In this document: piece after piece, positions 60,964 through 64,000 of the stretch
Layout of the letters: each line of letters opens with the position of its first letter
How positions within the stretch are numbered: the stretch's first letter is position 1
Origin: JAWPMT01 sp965242775
GTDB lineage: Bacteria > Bacteroidota > Bacteroidia > Cytophagales > Cyclobacteriaceae
DNA: 64,000 nucleotides
NCBI GenBank assembly: GCA_965242775.1
Contig: CBDETI010000005.1
Span: forward strand, 124,001 to 188,000
Reading direction: 5' to 3'
Notes under the pieces: model-generated
What the model was told of the DNA's origin: nothing
Database searches by the model: none
The model's input: the letters and a program-made list of their open reading frames with translations, nothing else
Program-made: the position numbers and the translations under genes

Positions 60964-62004
60964 ATGAACAGAATTATTGCCTCCTTGATGTTTATTGGAT
61001 CAGCAATACTGACTTTTGGTCAGTCTATTCCCGCGGATTCACCCCTCAATAACTTGCCCTCCTACATGCGCCAGTTGACCTTCTTTGGTGAGCGAGCGGA
61101 CTGGTCACATGATGGTACCCGGGTGCTTTTCCTTGAGAAGACCTTCGGAGATGTATTTGAAGTCGAGGTGGCTACCGGAGAACTCAGACCACTGACCCAT
61201 CATTACTTTCATGAAGGCTATACAAGAGCTCTGTACTTATCAAATGGCGATATTCTGTTGTCTGGTGCGCCGACATTTGATGCCCAAGATCCATGGAAGA
61301 GCCGTGATGCGCGAAATGCGGAGTTGTGGGTGCTGAAAAGAGATCTATCGTCTCCCGCCACGAAGCTTGGTGTCCATTGCAAGGAAGGGCCCGCCGTTTC
61401 CAGGACGGAATTGCGAATTGCCTGGACGCTCGGTGGGACCATCACTTACGGGGAGGTCACTTATGAGAATGGGGTTCCGAAACTTGCTAATGTAAGCGCC
61501 CTTTTTTCATCTTCTGATATGCCTTCTCCGGTGACCGGGTTCAACTTGGAAACGCAGAATTTTCGGCCAAAAAATGAATCAGAACTAATTTTCAATGCTT
61601 TCGGCGGTGAAGGTAAACTCGGCGCGGAGGTGATGGGGTTCAATATGGAGACGAAGGTCTTCAAAAACTACACTAACGCGACCGAATATTATGATGAGCC
61701 TGAAGGGACTTTTCCGGACGGTGTTGAAATCCTTGTAGAAAGTAACCGGCATAGACCGGAATACAAGGAGATGCAAGGCTTCCTGACGTTGGATATTTAT
61801 GTGATGAACCTCGATGGCGCCGGAGACTTGAAGCGAATCACCTATTTCAACGACAATCCCAAGTACAAAGCCTCCAATCCTGTGGTGAGTGACGATGGCA
61901 AATTCATAGCCTTCCAATACGCACAAACTGAAGATATGGCGGGCATGGGAAGAGGTATATTGATTCTCGATTACGAGGCCTGGAAAGCTCAACAAACTGA
62001 CTAA
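60964..62004 (+). CDS. Secreted PD40/TolB-like beta-propeller protein
   Basis: The 346-residue protein has a signal peptide (MNRIIASLMFIGSAILTFGQ) and WD40-like PD40 repeats: LTFFGERADWSHDGTRVLFLEK near residue 40 and NPVVSDDGKFIAFQYAQT near 305 are the clearest. Such propellers occur in TolB and in the N-terminal part of S9 peptidases; here no peptidase domain follows. It is probably a periplasmic binding or scaffold protein. It stands alone between two minus-strand genes. Confidence 0.85.
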   Translation: MNRIIASLMFIGSAILTFGQSIPADSPLNNLPSYMRQLTFFGERADWSHDGTRVLFLEKTFGDVFEVEVATGELRPLTHHYFHEGYTRALYLSNGDILLSGAPTFDAQDPWKSRDARNAELWVLKRDLSSPATKLGVHCKEGPAVSRTELRIAWTLGGTITYGEVTYENGVPKLANVSALFSSSDMPSPVTGFNLETQNFRPKNESELIFNAFGGEGKLGAEVMGFNMETKVFKNYTNATEYYDEPEGTFPDGVEILVESNRHRPEYKEMQGFLTLDIYVMNLDGAGDLKRITYFNDNPKYKASNPVVSDDGKFIAFQYAQTEDMAGMGRGILILDYEAWKAQQTD

Positions 62005-62077
62005 TTGTCGGAGGGTTTCGGCTTTGAAATGTAGCTGACGCCTTCCTGCTCCGGGAGAAGGCCTACTTATGTGATGC

Positions 62078-62671
62078 TTAATTGTTCAGCGTCACACTAG
62101 GTTCGATGGATCCGCAGGCAATCTTTGGGTTGGCGGCATGCTCGTGATTATGATTGCCAAAACATTCACCTACGAAATCCTCACCCCGCTCGTGAATGAT
62201 GATGACAGCCCCGGAAACATCCCGATGGTCTAAGGTATTTACAGCCCAAAGGTCAGATTCAACAACGAGTTCTCCATTACCATTCTCGTCGGTATTGATA
62301 TTGCCGACATCCCCCGCTTTAGGTTTTGCCCAGGTAACGCCCAGGCTGGTCGCGTTACAAAAACTATCTGACACGCCTTGATTCCAATGGTGTCCGGGTT
62401 GTTCGCAGTTTCCCATGTGGATATGAATAGCATGCCTGAAATTTGGGGTTAAACCCGACATGCTGATGGTCATTTTTATCCCTCCGGTCGGTATATCTTC
62501 CAGTATTACGTTGCCCATTATGGTAGAGGTCGTTTCGTAGGTGCTGTCCGTCAGCGTCTCAACTTGATAGATGCTGGCCTGCGCCACGGGTATTTCCGGA
62601 TCAGTTTCATTATCACATGCAATCAGGAGAAAACCCAACAAAACACCGCACAAAATGGAAAGCCTGTTCAT
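62078..62671 (-). CDS. Cu/Zn superoxide dismutase-like lipoprotein, zinc site incomplete
   Basis: The 197-residue protein has a lipobox (LLIAC, Cys19) and a SodC fold. Copper ligands are visible: His83 and His85 (HAIHIHMGNC), His94 or His95 (PGHHWN) and His160 (VIIIHERGEDF). The disulfide Cys89-Cys186 (KIACGS) is kept. Of the zinc ligands only Asp121 (AGDVGN) is clear; the two His normally found before it are replaced (VTWAKPKAGD). An HNHEH cluster at 174-178 and two more Cys are extra. Superoxide dismutation by a copper-only site is possible but unproven. It follows the copper-monooxygenase-like gene by 6 bases. Confidence 0.8.
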   Translation of the reverse strand: MNRLSILCGVLLGFLLIACDNETDPEIPVAQASIYQVETLTDSTYETTSTIMGNVILEDIPTGGIKMTISMSGLTPNFRHAIHIHMGNCEQPGHHWNQGVSDSFCNATSLGVTWAKPKAGDVGNINTDENGNGELVVESDLWAVNTLDHRDVSGAVIIIHERGEDFVGECFGNHNHEHAANPKIACGSIEPSVTLNN

Positions 62672-62677
62672 TGTCCC

Positions 62678-64000
62678 TTAATAGTAAGCCCCAAAGAGCA
62701 TCATCATCTCATCAGTACTTAACAATCCAAATCCTAAATCCCTATCCTCAAAATTGTCATATGTCGTCTCCAGGGTATATCCAGTTCCGGCTGGCATTAG
62801 CATCGGTGGATCTAGCTGCAGGATAGGGGGGTGTTCCCAGTCATTAGTATAGTATACCAACTCCCCATCTCGGGCACCCCCGGAGATAAAGACCTTGAAT
62901 TCCGTCATGTGCTCGTGCGCATGAGACCAAAGCTGAACTATATGACGATCCTCATCAAATATGAACGTCCTTCTAAGAGTGGTCACTTCACCGGCCGGTA
63001 AAGTAATATTCTGGTTATCAAGCCACAATATTTCAGCGACATGCTCAACCTCTTCAGCTTCCACTGTGTGAATATTGGCGTAGACCTCTCCCTGGATCGT
63101 TTCATTAGTTCTGTTTGCATAATGACTGTTCAAGTCGAATCCAGTGTTTGCCGGCAACCTGAGTGCGACACCCTCCGGAAATTGATAAGTCGTGTTCGGC
63201 CATTGTGTTCCCTGCACAAACTGATGGAACTGCATCGTAAATAATGTACTCGTAATGAAGTCCCCACTGGTATCGTAAATATCCCTAATCTCTCCAGGTC
63301 GCGGCAAAAATGCATCTAGCAGCGTTTCCGGGAAATTGTAGAGAATGAAATGATGTGACCCGGGGGCCATGGTGATTTCGACCTTTTTGATATAGATGTC
63401 TTCGGGATTGTTCAGCTCCTCGTAGATAAATATTTCTCTATCTCTATTCGGCAATATGTCAAAGGGGCCGACATGGAATTGGTACCCATTTTCCGGAGCG
63501 TCCAGGGGAGCGAAGGGAATTTCTTCAAATCGGGTCTCGTCTTCCAACAAAGACAGGTCGGCAACTTTGCCATCTCTTGGCGCCCCTTCGATGATCCATT
63601 TTCTAATAAACTCCAGTTGTCCATTGGTGAGGAAGTCATCGCCAAGAGGCATGAGTGATCCGTACTCCGGATGATCGGAGTAAAAATGTTCTTGATCCGG
63701 TGCGTTGATCTTTTCCCACAGAAAGCTTTTTGGTAAAGATTCAATGCCCTTGTCGCCCACAAGTTGCAAACCATCAGCAACTGCTGCTGCATTACTCGGA
63801 GTTCTGTTCAAAAGCTGATCATAGGATATGTCTTCGGTAAGAATCAGGTCGGACTGCCTGGCAAAAGAGGTCCCTGCACTATGGCAACTGATACAACTTT
63901 TGTCCCAAATCTCTCCTTGGATCAAATCGTAGGTGGAGGCATAACTAGCCAAATCCACTTCCGGTGGCGCTTCATCATCGTTTGATCCGCAGGCAGCGAG
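62678..64000 (-). CDS. Cytochrome c / copper type II monooxygenase-like lipoprotein, 5' partial
   Basis: The gene runs off the right edge. The frame from 64000 reads LAACGSNDDEAPPEVDLASYAS, so it is a lipoprotein (lipobox LAAC) whose start is outside; the GTG at 63958 is not the true start. A heme c motif CISCH lies at 63881-63895. Downstream the protein shows the pattern of PHM-type copper monooxygenases: a His pair in APGSHHFILYNF, an NSHY in FDLNSHYANRT, an HxHxH in LWSHAHEHMTEFKVF, and a Met in STDEMMMLFGAYY. These fit the CuH and CuM sites. The substrate is unknown. The SodC-like gene follows 6 bases later, likely cotranscribed. Confidence 0.82.
   Translation of the reverse strand, partial: LAACGSNDDEAPPEVDLASYASTYDLIQGEIWDKSCISCHSAGTSFARQSDLILTEDISYDQLLNRTPSNAAAVADGLQLVGDKGIESLPKSFLWEKINAPDQEHFYSDHPEYGSLMPLGDDFLTNGQLEFIRKWIIEGAPRDGKVADLSLLEDETRFEEIPFAPLDAPENGYQFHVGPFDILPNRDREIFIYEELNNPEDIYIKKVEITMAPGSHHFILYNFPETLLDAFLPRPGEIRDIYDTSGDFITSTLFTMQFHQFVQGTQWPNTTYQFPEGVALRLPANTGFDLNSHYANRTNETIQGEVYANIHTVEAEEVEHVAEILWLDNQNITLPAGEVTTLRRTFIFDEDRHIVQLWSHAHEHMTEFKVFISGGARDGELVYYTNDWEHPPILQLDPPMLMPAGTGYTLETTYDNFEDRDLGFGLLSTDEMMMLFGAYY

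Noticed and set aside
62040..62062. Inverted repeat GCCTTC/GAAGGC after the PD40 gene
   Set aside because: The 6-bp stem has an 11-base loop and no T-run follows; too weak to call a terminator.
1..64000. Mobile elements, CRISPR arrays, rRNA and tRNA genes
   Set aside because: No transposase, integrase, phage protein, regularly spaced repeat or cloverleaf sequence was found by reading; small or degenerate copies could be missed without a search tool.

Overview
The window is a gene-dense chromosomal segment (64 kb) from a member of the Bacteroidota, most likely a free-living Cytophagales-type bacterium; this placement is inferred. The evidence is an ECF sigma/FecR pair with an STN-domain partner, CarboxypepD_reg domains, two-component-propeller and TPR histidine kinases, DUF4199, 7TM-AraC regulators, DPP4-type S9 peptidase, PadR plus prefix-domain FtsX permease, frequent TTG/GTG starts with weak Shine-Dalgarno signals, and one excellent Bacteroidota promoter (TTTC-N19-TATATTTG). 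I see no tRNA, rRNA, IS element, CRISPR array or phage gene. After annotation no gene-free stretch exceeds 300 bases.

Layout. 1-3.8 kb: a rhomboid tail, a radical SAM protein, DoxX, a 46-residue peptide, an unknown protein and menE. 3.8-6.7 kb: an ECF sigma / barrel-less STN protein / FecR anti-sigma operon. 6.7-10 kb: menaquinone genes menD, menF and a hotdog thioesterase. 10-18.7 kb: a phosphatase, an RRM protein, NHEJ ligase LigD, a serine hydrolase, an unknown protein plus TPR histidine kinase pair, an OmpA-like protein, an antitoxin-like peptide and a redoxin. 18.7-24.8 kb: a GMC oxidoreductase, then the complete oxidative pentose phosphate branch with a glucose-phosphorylating enzyme (pgl, zwf, gnd, ppgK). 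24.9-31 kb: secreted proteins of mostly unknown role, including a regulatory-domain/thioredoxin-like fusion, and an S41 peptidase. 31-42.9 kb: a propeller histidine kinase, DPP4, small membrane and NTF2-like proteins, an M23 peptidase, two membrane AraC regulators and a sarcosine/N-methyltryptophan oxidase. 43-47.7 kb: an NTF2-like protein, an alpha/beta hydrolase, a small membrane protein, an FtsX permease and PadR. 47.9-56.4 kb: a signalling/protease/envelope cluster. 56.4-64 kb: a sodium symporter, a Tat-type aldo/keto reductase, NHL and PD40 propeller proteins, a Cu/Zn-SOD-like lipoprotein and a copper monooxygenase-like cytochrome c lipoprotein.

The best candidate for an undescribed system is 48.7-56.4 kb. 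It holds a LuxR-type HTH protein behind a 10-bp inverted repeat, then a tightly packed row: unknown soluble protein, TPR-TM-HisKA_2 kinase (4-bp overlap), receiver-only regulator, signal-less metzincin-like protease (overlapping start), outer-membrane barrel protein, Ig-like lipoprotein and a 53-residue four-cysteine peptide. A LytTR response regulator lies just upstream. The arrangement of an unknown soluble protein overlapping a TPR histidine kinase recurs at 15.0-17.3 kb. All functional statements about these clusters are inference from domain content and gene order; no searches were run.
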